Shown: positions 14,971 to 22,883 of the stretch, one piece after another
Layout of the letters: every line of letters begins with the position of its first letter
How positions within the stretch are numbered: position 1 is the first letter of the stretch
Assembly: GCA_903903365.1 (NCBI GenBank)
Contig: CAIUYS010000176.1
Span: 1 to 23,768, forward strand
Direction: 5' to 3'
Length of the DNA: 23,768 bases
Source: an uncultured Methylococcaceae bacterium
Lineage (GTDB): Bacteria; Pseudomonadota; Gammaproteobacteria; Methylococcales; Methylomonadaceae
Notes under the pieces: generated by a model
Seen by the model: the letters and a program-made list of their open reading frames with translations, nothing else
Told to the model about the DNA's origin: nothing
Databases searched by the model: none
Program-made: the position numbers and the translations under genes

Positions 14971-17247
14971 TTATTTTTTTAACGCCTTTGCAAAGGCGTT
15001 AGCCATTAAATTCTGGGATGGCGCCTGCGGCTTGGGCTTGTTGACCTGTTTTGGGTTATTTCGTTCGGGTCTTGCTTCAACGACATCGGTATTGGTTTTC
15101 ATGGACAAGGAAATACGTTTCCGCTCAACATCCACTTCCAACACTTTCACTTTCACCATATCACCGGTTTTTACAGCTTCTCTGGGATCTTTGATAAAAG
15201 TATCTGATAAATGCGAGATATGCACCAAGCCATCCTGATGCACTCCAATATCAACAAATGCACCAAAGTTAGCGACGTTGGTCACTACACCCTCCAGCCT
15301 CATACCGGGTTGAAGGTCAGATATTTTCTCAATGCCCGCTTTAAATTCTACGCTTTTAAATTCCGGCCTGGGATCACGCCCGGGCTTTTCCAGTTCTTGT
15401 AGAATATCAGTAACCGTCGGTAGACCAAAGTGTTCGTTAGTATAGTTTGCCGCATTAAGCGTACGTAAAAAACCGCTTTGACCAATCAGATCACGGATAG
15501 ATTTACCGGTTCTGGCGATGATCGCTTCAACAACGGGATACGCTTCGGGATGCACGGCCGAGGCGTCCAGCGGGTTGTCGCCATTCATGACGCGGAGAAA
15601 ACCTGCGGCCTGTTCATACGCTTTATCGCCCAATCGAGGTACTTTTTTTAATTGCTTGCGATTAACAAAAGGCCCGTTTTGATCACGAAAAGCCACGATA
15701 TTTTCACTGACACTGGCTGTCAAACCGGAGACCTGTTTTAACAGCGACACAGACGCCGTGTTGACATCCACACCGACCGCATTAACACAATCCTCAACGA
15801 CAACGTCAAGTCCTCTCGCTAATTGAAACTGATTGACATCATGTTGATACTGACCCACTCCGATAGATTTAGGATCAATCTTAACAAGCTCTGCCAGCGG
15901 GTCTTGCAAGCGTCGGGCAATAGAAACTGCGCCGCGCAGTGACACATCCAAATCAGGGAATTCTTTAGCCGCAAATTCAGACGCCGAATAAACCGATGCG
16001 CCCGCTTCTGAAACTGTTATTTTAGTAAACTTAAGTTCGCCGTGCTGCTTGATAACATCCGCAACCAGTTGATCGGTCTCTCTGGAGCCCGTGCCATTAC
16101 CTATGCTAACCAGATCAACACTGTGCTTTTTGATCAGCTTTGCCAAGGTGGCCATCGACTCATCCCATTGTTTACGAGGCGGGTGCGGGTAAATAGTCTC
16201 GGTGGCCAGCAGTTTTCCGGTAGGATCAACAATAGCAACCTTAACACCGGTGCGTATGCCGGGATCCAGTCCCATTGTCGCTTTGGGGCCCGCCGGAGCA
16301 GCCAATAGCAAATCTCGTAAATTACTGGCAAAAACACGAATCGCTTCCAGCTCTGCCGCCTCGCGCAATCTGAGTTTTAAGTCCAGATCAATACGGGTGA
16401 ACAGCTTGATTTTCCAGGCAAGACGGGCCGTTTCTGCCAGCCAGGCATCGGCCGGTTTTGTAGTGTCCTTAATAGCAAGATGTCGGGCCACAAACTGGGC
16501 GCAAAGCAGATGTTCTTCTTTGTCCTCTGCACCGGGTTTGAGCGTTAACGACAATAAATCCTCATTACGCCCCCGAAATATCGCTAACGCGCGGTGTGAT
16601 GGAATTTTGTTGATGGCTTCCTGATAATCAAAATAATCCTTAAATTTTTCAGCTGTCTGTTCTTTTCCGGTAACAACGGTCGCGTGAATAAGTCCTTTTT
16701 GCCAAACCCGTTCGCGCAGTTCAGCCAGTAATTCAGCATCTTCAGAAATCCGTTCCATAATAATTTGCCTCGCACCCTCCAGAGCCGCTGCGGTATCGGG
16801 TACGCCTTTTTCTGCATCAATATACTTAGCGGCGATTTGCTCAGGGATTAAGCTGCGGTCATCTAACAGCGCATCGGCCAATGGCTCAAGTCCTGCTTCA
16901 CGGGCAATCTGGGCTTTGGTGCGCCGCTTGGGTTTGTAAGGTAAATACAAATCTTCCAACAAGGTTTTGGTGTCGGCCTCGATAATGGCTTTTTCCAGTT
17001 CAGGTGTCAGTTTGTCTTGCGAGCTAATACTATCCAAAATGGTTTTTCGTCGGTCGTTGAGTTCGCGTAGATAACGTAAACGTTCTTCCAGTTGCCTTAA
17101 TTGTGTATCATCCAGACCGCCGGTCACTTCCTTTCGGTAACGGGAAATAAAGGGAACCGTAGCGCCTTCATCCAGCAACGCCACCGCTGCGCTGACTTGT
17201 TTTATATTAACAGATAATTCTTCGGCAATACGCTGGATTACGTCCAT
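14971..17247 (-). CDS. tex: Tex, S1-domain RNA-binding transcription accessory protein
   Basis: 758 residues, normal for Tex (about 770-785). Cytoplasmic nucleic-acid-binding protein linked to transcription and RNA metabolism. The N-terminal helical part contains VPFISRYRKEVTGGLD (about 31-46) and DLYLPYKPKRRTKAQIA (about 98-114), both Tex signatures. A YqgF/RNase-H-like domain begins at GLDPGIRTG (about 325), followed by helix-hairpin-helix repeats (about 490-560, VNTASVSLLKQVSGL and LKKVPRLG). An S1 domain occupies about 646-717 (GMRLEGVVTNVANFGAFVDIG). The tail is Pro/Lys/Asn-rich. The ribosome-binding site is weak (AAGAAG). A perfect 20-bp palindrome lies in the last codons. Confidence 0.96.
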   Translation of the reverse strand: MDVIQRIAEELSVNIKQVSAAVALLDEGATVPFISRYRKEVTGGLDDTQLRQLEERLRYLRELNDRRKTILDSISSQDKLTPELEKAIIEADTKTLLEDLYLPYKPKRRTKAQIAREAGLEPLADALLDDRSLIPEQIAAKYIDAEKGVPDTAAALEGARQIIMERISEDAELLAELRERVWQKGLIHATVVTGKEQTAEKFKDYFDYQEAINKIPSHRALAIFRGRNEDLLSLTLKPGAEDKEEHLLCAQFVARHLAIKDTTKPADAWLAETARLAWKIKLFTRIDLDLKLRLREAAELEAIRVFASNLRDLLLAAPAGPKATMGLDPGIRTGVKVAIVDPTGKLLATETIYPHPPRKQWDESMATLAKLIKKHSVDLVSIGNGTGSRETDQLVADVIKQHGELKFTKITVSEAGASVYSASEFAAKEFPDLDVSLRGAVSIARRLQDPLAELVKIDPKSIGVGQYQHDVNQFQLARGLDVVVEDCVNAVGVDVNTASVSLLKQVSGLTASVSENIVAFRDQNGPFVNRKQLKKVPRLGDKAYEQAAGFLRVMNGDNPLDASAVHPEAYPVVEAIIARTGKSIRDLIGQSGFLRTLNAANYTNEHFGLPTVTDILQELEKPGRDPRPEFKSVEFKAGIEKISDLQPGMRLEGVVTNVANFGAFVDIGVHQDGLVHISHLSDTFIKDPREAVKTGDMVKVKVLEVDVERKRISLSMKTNTDVVEARPERNNPKQVNKPKPQAPSQNLMANAFAKALKK
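14981..15000. repeat. Perfect 20-bp palindrome in the last codons of tex
   Basis: aacgcctttg followed by its exact reverse complement. On the tex strand it encodes NAFAKAL and is followed by A7 and the stop. T7 lies on the other strand, before the stem, so it does not make a terminator in either direction. Confidence 0.8.
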
Positions 17248-17323
17248 TTTTTAACTTCTTGTACAGGTTTAAATGGGGGTTATTGTAACAGCTGGATGCA
17301 GGTTTTTTCATAATTCTTGGCCC

Positions 17324-19090
17324 CTAAACCGATTCACCATCCACACCATCTTCAGCGGGCGCTTCAAACCACTGATCTTTTGGCACCCAGACTTTTTCCA
17401 GCGGGTCGTTTTCGTAATGAGGCGACATAATCTGCACTCCGTACTCATTAAACACATCCTGTATGTTGGCATGTAACGCCGTCAGAGTAATTCGGCGGAT
17501 CTCCGGGCGTTCAATCTGCACGCACAGCCGGTACTCCACATAAAAGTCAGAAAGCGCCGACTGGGTTACAAAAGGCTTAGGCTCGGCCCGCAGTCCCGGC
17601 GTGCTCTCGGCAGCCTGCATCAGCATGGCATGAACCTGTCGCCAAGGCGTGTTGTAACCGATGGTGACGCTCGTGTGCATGACCAAACCCTTGCCCTCGG
17701 CAAGCCGTGATGAATTTACGGTTGTCGAACTGCCAATCAAGGCATTGGGCATGTTAACTTCTTCACCATTGGCGGTTCTTATTTTGGTCGAAAATATTCC
17801 CACCAGGGTAACCAGTCCCTCGATCTCGCCTATTTTTACATACTCGCCTTCGCGCAAAACCCGAGAATAAATCATAATCAAGCCACTTGCCGCCTGCCCT
17901 ACAACACCGGCACCTCCAATTGAAAGCATGATACCAACTAATACACTCAAGCCCTTAAAGGCTTCGGTATTACTACCCGGAAAATAGGGATAAGCCATGG
18001 CAAAAGCAAACAACCAAAGTAAGGCCTGAGTTAATTTACGGGTGGGTCTGGCAGTTTCTTCAGCCATCCACGGCACTGTAACCTCTCCTGACTCAATTCT
18101 GGCAAAGAAGGCTTTTAACAACTGAGAGGTGAAACGGGTTAGCAGCACAATCAAAAAAACAACCAAAAGTCCAGGCAGGGCATTCACGATAGCTGACAGG
18201 ATTCCCGTAATGGTATCAATCAGGTAACTGTGTAGTGTCTCGCCCCACGGTCGAGTGTAGGGAAACTGGCGAAGACTAAACGTCGCCCATTCATAACCGG
18301 CCATAAGCACTACTGCCCATTTGGCAAAACGAGCCACAAAAACCAGAACATTAAGCGCTTGTTGTGGACGAACCGCTACCGTCAGTTTCTCTTCCCAGAC
18401 CTGCATCCAGATTTGTAAGCGCTTGATTATCCGATTTTCCATCCAATAAATAAACCGGCACACTCCGTAGAAAAACAAACTGGCAAGAACGAAAAGTCCA
18501 AAACCTTTAACTATAATGCGGGAATTACTTTGCTCTCTGGCCTCGCCCACAGCAATTCTAAGATTCTCTGCTGCGTTTTTGGCTGTTTCATCTACAGACT
18601 CACCGGTAAGCGGATCAAGATCGCTGGGTCTAATCTGGAATACCGCCAAACCGTTGAGTTCTATAAAACGTCCGCCTTCCGGTGTAGGACGAATTGATAC
18701 GTGATCGTCGCCGCCTTTTTCCATGGCTGATTTGATACGATCCCTGACAGTGATTGCCCGTTCCTCTTGAGTGTAACCCATAAATTCCGAGCGAATCGTA
18801 AAGATGGGACGATTCATGAATTCAACGGGCGAAGCCTCCGTCGCGTCTTGCTTCAAGGGTGCGATAAGCGCCGATAAATCTGCGGCCTGCGCCTCTTGTG
18901 CCAATATAGGCAAGGCCCAAGTCGTAACGATTAGCAGCGACAAGCAACGGATTACCCTAATTGCGGCCAGACGTATACCGAGAAAATTTGCGCCGGATTT
19001 AGTCAGCCCCACACGCTTAAGACCTTTATCCAACGGCCCACCATCAACGATAGAAAACTCAATCTTATGATACGATTCTTGCTGGCTCAT
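17324..19090 (-). CDS. MscS-family mechanosensitive ion channel
   Basis: 588 residues from the ATG at 19090, which has GGAG 9 nt upstream; the TTG three codons earlier lies directly on that GGAG and is rejected. Inner-membrane channel expected to release solutes under hypo-osmotic stress. After about 45 polar residues comes a hydrophobic signal-like segment (about 48-65, ending LAQEAQA), then a periplasmic domain (about 70-190). Helices follow near 196-216, 248-268, 298-320, 355-370 and the pore-lining 383-410, with the MscS glycine/alanine pattern (GGAGVVGQAASG). The beta domain follows (GEYVKIGEIEGLVTLVGIFSTKIRTANGE, then MPNALI). The tail is acidic. The long stretch before the signal-like segment is unusual. 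Confidence 0.9.
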   Translation of the reverse strand: MSQQESYHKIEFSIVDGGPLDKGLKRVGLTKSGANFLGIRLAAIRVIRCLSLLIVTTWALPILAQEAQAADLSALIAPLKQDATEASPVEFMNRPIFTIRSEFMGYTQEERAITVRDRIKSAMEKGGDDHVSIRPTPEGGRFIELNGLAVFQIRPSDLDPLTGESVDETAKNAAENLRIAVGEAREQSNSRIIVKGFGLFVLASLFFYGVCRFIYWMENRIIKRLQIWMQVWEEKLTVAVRPQQALNVLVFVARFAKWAVVLMAGYEWATFSLRQFPYTRPWGETLHSYLIDTITGILSAIVNALPGLLVVFLIVLLTRFTSQLLKAFFARIESGEVTVPWMAEETARPTRKLTQALLWLFAFAMAYPYFPGSNTEAFKGLSVLVGIMLSIGGAGVVGQAASGLIMIYSRVLREGEYVKIGEIEGLVTLVGIFSTKIRTANGEEVNMPNALIGSSTTVNSSRLAEGKGLVMHTSVTIGYNTPWRQVHAMLMQAAESTPGLRAEPKPFVTQSALSDFYVEYRLCVQIERPEIRRITLTALHANIQDVFNEYGVQIMSPHYENDPLEKVWVPKDQWFEAPAEDGVDGESV

Positions 19091-19461
19091 GCCTAACAAC
19101 TCCGCTGAAGTGCTTTAAAAAGAAAACGCTAACCTGAAAATATTCAGAACGATTTGACCATAAGGGATTATAGTTTGGCAGTTAGGCTACTATCAATAAA
19201 AGAATAATTTATTTTGGCGAAGCCGATTTAGCCCCAACAACCTGACTAAAAATGAATACCGGGGGTCTATTTATATTGCAAAGGGACTTGGCAGGTTAAT
19301 AATCCTTGTAAGCTGTTTTACATCGAAGCTATCAGAATAGTGTACGAAATAAGCACTGGGTAACTCGTTACAAATCAATCTGTGGCAACTTTTACAGGGG
19401 ATATTTTTTGCGAGTTACCTCACCCAGCATTAACGTTAATTTAAATCCATAAAACCAGCCA
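19091..19461. other. Divergent promoter region between the MscS-type and YihY-type genes
   Basis: Contains the leftward promoter at 19167-19196. On the right side, ctgggtaactcg (19356-19367) can pair with cgagtta (19411-19417) and then cccag (19423-19427) across a bulge, enclosing 43 nt about 35 nt before the YihY start. No gene is seen. Confidence 0.5.
19167..19196 (-). promoter_or_regulatory. Predicted sigma-70 promoter of the MscS-type gene
   Basis: Reading leftward: TTGATA (19191-19196), an 18-bp spacer, TATAAT (19167-19172). This is a perfect -10 and 5 of 6 at -35. Transcription would start near 19160, about 70 nt before the ATG. Confidence 0.65.
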
Positions 19462-20778
19462 ATGGAACTAAACCTGTTTAATTTTATTAAAGAAGATATC
19501 TGGCTGTTACACGAGCAAAAGCAGCCACTATTTAAAGCGATGTTAATTAAATCGCTAAAAATTATTATCTTGTCGGTTCAAGGTTTTTCGCGTGATTTGT
19601 GTCCGCTAAGGGCATCCGCATTGACGCTTTACAGCATACTGTCGATAGTACCCATTATCGCCATGCTATTCGGTATCGCCAAAGGTTTCGGTTTTGAAAC
19701 CATGCTGGAACAGCAATTACTTGAACACGCACCAGATCAAGATACCCTGGTTATACAGCTAATCAGTTTTGCACAAAACCTGTTGGAAAGCACTAAAGGC
19801 GGGGTGATTGCGGGGATTGGAATTGTTGTTTTATTTTGGACCATTATCAACGTGATTAGTAATATTGAAGAGTCATTTAACTTTATCTGGAAAATAGGCA
19901 AAGGGCGCTCAATCAGTCGTAAGTTTAGTGATTATTTATCGCTCATGCTTTTGGCTCCGGTGTTATTAATCGCAGCAAGCAGCATGACGGTATTTCTGAA
20001 AACAAAAATAACCTGGCTAATCACCGTTATACACTTGCCGGAATTTGGCACCTGGCTGGTTCTGAGGGGGCTGGGCCTTTCACCTTTGGCGCTTATGATT
20101 GTACTATTTGCCATTACGTTTATTTTTATGCCTAATCATAAAATAAACTTCAGAGCCGGTATCATTGCCGCTATTGTTACCGGTATTTTGTATCATCTTT
20201 CTCAATGGGCTTATCTAAGTCTGCAAATTGGCGCGTCCAGTTATAATGCTATTTACGGTAGTTTTGCAGCGCTACCTTTATTTGTCGTCTGGTTGCAAGT
20301 CGGCTGGATGATTGTCTTGTTGGGTTGTGAAGTGGCTTTTTTTCTACAAAACTATGAGATTTATCGAAATAACAACCGCTTTTCTGATTTAAGTTTCTCC
20401 TTAAAAAAAGTCATTGCCCTGCAAATTACACATCTGATTATCAAAAATTTTATACAATTAGACAAACCGTTAACCGCCACCGAAATAGCAACAAAACTGG
20501 TTATTCCCATAGCCGTTATTCAGCCCGTTTTATTAAATTTAATCGCCAGCCATATTATTGTCGAATTTAAAGATCCGGACGACGTCAATGATGAGGTTTA
20601 TCAACCTGCAGTTGATATTAACAGACTGACTATTGCTTATATAATCAACGCGCTGGAACAGTGCGGACAAAACCATCTACCGGATATCAATCAGGAGCGA
20701 CTGTTTATGAATGCCGTCAATAATTTTAGAAACTTGATGGAAGTCTCTGAACAAAACCGTTTATTAAAAGATATTTAA
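19462..20778 (+). CDS. YihY/BrkB-family inner-membrane protein with C-terminal helical extension
   Basis: 438 residues. The membrane part (about 30-315) has the YihY signatures: ASALTLYSILSIVPIIAML (about 52-70), a second hydrophobic block with FWTIINVISNIEESFNFIW (about 126-144), and GASSYNAIYGSFAALPLFVVWLQVGW (about 255-280) followed by a polytopic end. Residues from about 310 to 438 are soluble and rich in Ile/Asn/Leu, probably a winged-helix-like extension (KPLTATEIATKLVIP) as in longer YihY proteins. The function of the family is not firmly known; the old label ribonuclease BN is wrong. No clear Shine-Dalgarno precedes the ATG. Convergent with the small membrane-protein gene. Confidence 0.88.
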   Translation: MELNLFNFIKEDIWLLHEQKQPLFKAMLIKSLKIIILSVQGFSRDLCPLRASALTLYSILSIVPIIAMLFGIAKGFGFETMLEQQLLEHAPDQDTLVIQLISFAQNLLESTKGGVIAGIGIVVLFWTIINVISNIEESFNFIWKIGKGRSISRKFSDYLSLMLLAPVLLIAASSMTVFLKTKITWLITVIHLPEFGTWLVLRGLGLSPLALMIVLFAITFIFMPNHKINFRAGIIAAIVTGILYHLSQWAYLSLQIGASSYNAIYGSFAALPLFVVWLQVGWMIVLLGCEVAFFLQNYEIYRNNNRFSDLSFSLKKVIALQITHLIIKNFIQLDKPLTATEIATKLVIPIAVIQPVLLNLIASHIIVEFKDPDDVNDEVYQPAVDINRLTIAYIINALEQCGQNHLPDINQERLFMNAVNNFRNLMEVSEQNRLLKDI

Positions 20779-20786
20779 TGCTAAAA

Positions 20787-20857
20787 ACACAGGTAAGCCA
20801 CACAAATCGTATTGCTGTTACTCATTGATAAATAACAACTTGTGTAAATACCTGTGT
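20787..20857. terminator. Extended hairpin between convergent genes, possible bidirectional terminator
   Basis: acacaggta (20787-20795) pairs perfectly with tacctgtgt (20849-20857). Inside, acacaa (20800-20805) pairs with ttgtgt (20840-20845), and tgtta with taaca closer to the tip. The whole 71 nt can fold as one long stem with small internal loops. It lies just past the YihY stop and before the convergent gene's stop. T tracts are absent, so the terminator role is only an inference. Confidence 0.5.
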
Positions 20858-20877
20858 AAAGGCGATTACCCGGAACT

Positions 20878-21156
20878 TTATTTAGTTACCGGTTTTTCAA
20901 GAACAGGTACAGGCACAGGAACCGGGTTTGGAATACTGCTTTGAGAAACCGGTTGTTTAGGCTCTTTTGCAAGTCTTTCGCGGCGCTCCCCTTCTCCATA
21001 AAGCGTAAAAGTGATCATGACAAAAACCGTTGTTATAACAACTATCAAAAATCTGTCCGGTTTTTTCAAAAAGAACAGGGGCCATTGAGGCTTATACATT
21101 CCAGTGACGAAAAAAAGAATTGTCCATAATCCCAAGTCGAAAGCGTAATTTACCAT
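20878..21156 (-). CDS. Small two-helix membrane protein with Pro-Val tail, unknown function
   Basis: 92 residues, family not recognised. Two hydrophobic segments (about 4-21 and 36-53) are separated by a basic loop (LKKPDR). A charged stretch follows (GEGERRERLAKEPKQP), then a low-complexity tail NPVPVPVPVLEKPVTK. Both ends probably face the same side of the membrane. AGG lies about 13 nt before the ATG, a weak site. Codon use and the clear topology support a real gene. Divergent from qmcA. Confidence 0.65.
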   Translation of the reverse strand: MVNYAFDLGLWTILFFVTGMYKPQWPLFFLKKPDRFLIVVITTVFVMITFTLYGEGERRERLAKEPKQPVSQSSIPNPVPVPVPVLEKPVTK

Positions 21157-21328
21157 TTTATATTTACCTGTTAATGTTCATTTAGTTAGAATTACATTAT
21201 TATTATTTAATTGAGCGGCTTTTTGCAGCGCACTTTCTATTTTAACGGTTTTATTTTGTTAAGGTTTGAATTGTTCATATTGGTTTCGCTGATAATCAAT
21301 AAAGCGGCTTTTATTACTTTACACGTTT

Positions 21329-21334
21329 TATAAT
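21329..21334 (+). promoter_or_regulatory. Predicted -10 element of the qmcA-nfeD operon
   Basis: A perfect TATAAT followed by actgg; a transcript would start near 21341. No convincing -35 is seen 16-18 bp upstream. Confidence 0.4.
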
Positions 21335-21354
21335 ACTGGCACATCCCGTGTCGA

Positions 21355-21378
21355 AAAAAGCTCTCTTGCGAGCTTTTT
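21355..21378 (+). terminator. Terminator-like hairpin in the qmcA leader
   Basis: aaaaagctc (21355-21363) pairs perfectly with gagcttttt (21370-21378) across a 6-nt loop, and an AT-rich tail (attatta) follows. It sits between the TATAAT at 21329 and the AGGAGG before the start codon, so it would act in the leader of qmcA. It may be an attenuator, or it may stop read-through from YihY. Confidence 0.6.
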
Positions 21379-21402
21379 ATTATTAAAAATCAGGAGGCTC
21401 TA

Positions 21403-22323
21403 ATGGGCGGCTTTGGTGTATTTGTTTTAGCGTTATTTATTTTCGCGGTTTTACTGGTGTTTATGAGTGTTAAATCCGTGCCTCAAGGTATGGAATACAC
21501 CGTCGAGCGTTTTGGTAAATATACCAATACGCTAACACCGGGACTGAATATTATCATGCCGATTATTGATCGTATCGGCAAGCAAATGATTATGATGGAA
21601 CAAGTCATGGATGTGCCGTCACAAGAAGTTATCACCAAGGATAACGCCATGGTGACGGTGGATGGTGTGGTTTTTTATCAGGTGATGGATGCCGCCAAAG
21701 CTGCTTATGAAGTCAGTAAGCTGGATTGGGCTATTTTAAATCTGGTGATGACCAATATTCGAACCGTCATGGGATCGATGGATCTTGATGAATTACTGTC
21801 CCGTCGGGATGACATCAATGCACGACTGCTTAGGGTTGTAGACGATGCAACAACCCCATGGGGCATTAAAGCCACACGTATTGAAATAAAGGATATTGCG
21901 CCCCCCAAAGACTTGGTTGAAGCGATGGGACGACAAATGAAAGCCGAGCGCTTAAAGCGCGCCTCGATTCTGGAAGCTGAAGGTTTAAGGCAATCCGAGA
22001 TTTTACGTGCCGAAGGTGCGCAACAAGCGGCAATTCTGGATGCAGAAGGACGCAAAGAAGCCGCTTACCGTGATGCTGATGCCCGAGAACGTCTGGCTCA
22101 GGCTGAAGCCAGGGCAACACTCATGGTGTCGGAAGCGATCAGCAAAGGTGACATACAGGCGATTAATTATTTTGTCGCACAAAAATATATTGAAGCCTTA
22201 AAACATATAGCCTCAGCAGAAAACAGCAAACTGATTTTTATGCCGCTCGATGCATCCGGCGTTATTGGCGCTCTGGGCGGCATTTCCGAACTGGCAAAAG
22301 AAGCCCTCAATAAAAAGAGCTAA
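21403..22323 (+). CDS. qmcA: SPFH/Band 7 membrane protein, QmcA/stomatin-like
   Basis: 306 residues, the usual size. One N-terminal membrane helix (about 3-25), then the SPFH domain (about 26-190: VPQGMEYTVERFGKYTNTLTPGLNIIMP, DVPSQEVITKDNAMVTVDGVVFYQV, WGIKATRIEIKDIAPP). A Glu/Ala-rich coiled-coil follows (about 185-245, repeated AEG/EA units as in ILEAEGLRQSEILRAEGAQQ), then a hydrophobic end. It likely oligomerises in the inner membrane and takes part in membrane quality control. The start has a near-perfect AGGAGG. nfeD follows after 2 nt, the classic SPFH-NfeD pair (qmcA-ybbJ in E. coli). Confidence 0.95.
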   Translation: MGGFGVFVLALFIFAVLLVFMSVKSVPQGMEYTVERFGKYTNTLTPGLNIIMPIIDRIGKQMIMMEQVMDVPSQEVITKDNAMVTVDGVVFYQVMDAAKAAYEVSKLDWAILNLVMTNIRTVMGSMDLDELLSRRDDINARLLRVVDDATTPWGIKATRIEIKDIAPPKDLVEAMGRQMKAERLKRASILEAEGLRQSEILRAEGAQQAAILDAEGRKEAAYRDADARERLAQAEARATLMVSEAISKGDIQAINYFVAQKYIEALKHIASAENSKLIFMPLDASGVIGALGGISELAKEALNKKS

Positions 22324-22325
22324 TC

Positions 22326-22769
22326 ATGACTGAACTGGTGTTTGTTTTTTGGTATTGGTGGGTCATAGCGCTTATTCTTCTGGTGGTAGAAATTATGGCT
22401 CCCGGTTTTTTCTTTCTATGGATGGCCATATCAGGCTTTGTAACAGGTGCGCTGGCTTTTCTGATACCGGCAATCGGCATGAACGTACAAATCCTGGTTT
22501 TTTCCGTACTGTCGGTTGTAACTATCCTCGCGTGGAAATTGTATGGCAAAAAACATCCCATAGAATCAGACCATCCCTTATTAAACCAACGTGGCATTCA
22601 ATACATGGGTAGAGTTTTTAGCCTGTATGAACCGATAAAAAATGGTCAGGGTAAAATTAAAGTGGATGATTCTATCTGGAAAGTGCAGGGTGAAGACTGC
22701 GACATAACGACCCGTGTCAAAGTGATTGCCGTCCGTGGCACGGTGTTTGAAGTGGAAAAAGTGGATTAG
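22326..22769 (+). CDS. NfeD-family membrane protein (YbbJ type)
   Basis: 147 residues, the short NfeD form without a protease domain. Three hydrophobic helices lie in the first 70 residues (starting FVFWYWWVIALILLVVEIMAPGFFFLW), then a small OB-fold domain (about 85-147: NQRGIQYMGRVFSLYEPIKNGQGKIKVDD, ending GTVFEVEKVD). It starts 2 nt after the qmcA stop, so the two are co-translated. NfeD proteins partner with the SPFH protein encoded next to them. Confidence 0.94.
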   Translation: MTELVFVFWYWWVIALILLVVEIMAPGFFFLWMAISGFVTGALAFLIPAIGMNVQILVFSVLSVVTILAWKLYGKKHPIESDHPLLNQRGIQYMGRVFSLYEPIKNGQGKIKVDDSIWKVQGEDCDITTRVKVIAVRGTVFEVEKVD

Positions 22770-22809
22770 TCACTATTAAGGCAACCAAAGCACTCGCTTC
22801 TTTATGGCT

Positions 22810-22860
22810 TGGGAGAGGTTTTGGTTTTAGCTATGAAAAGCACAGCTAAAACCGCTCCCA
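22810..22860. repeat. REP-like imperfect hairpin after nfeD
   Basis: The outer arms tgggag (22810-22815) and ctccca (22855-22860) and the inner 10-bp arms ggttttagct (22823-22832) and agctaaaacc (22844-22853) are separated by a one-sided bulge of 7 nt. Leftward it reads TGGGAGCGGTTTTAGCTGTG, close to the intergenic REP motif GTGGGAGCGG(C/T)TTTAGC common in gammaproteobacteria. It lies between the convergent nfeD and NamZ genes and may also act as a transcript end, although it lacks a T tract. Confidence 0.6.
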
Positions 22861-22883
22861 CAAAAAATATAAATGCGCTGCTG

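Noticed and set aside
14981..15000. tex-end palindrome as an intrinsic terminator
   Set aside because: The T run is on the wrong side for each strand: leftward transcription meets As after the stem.
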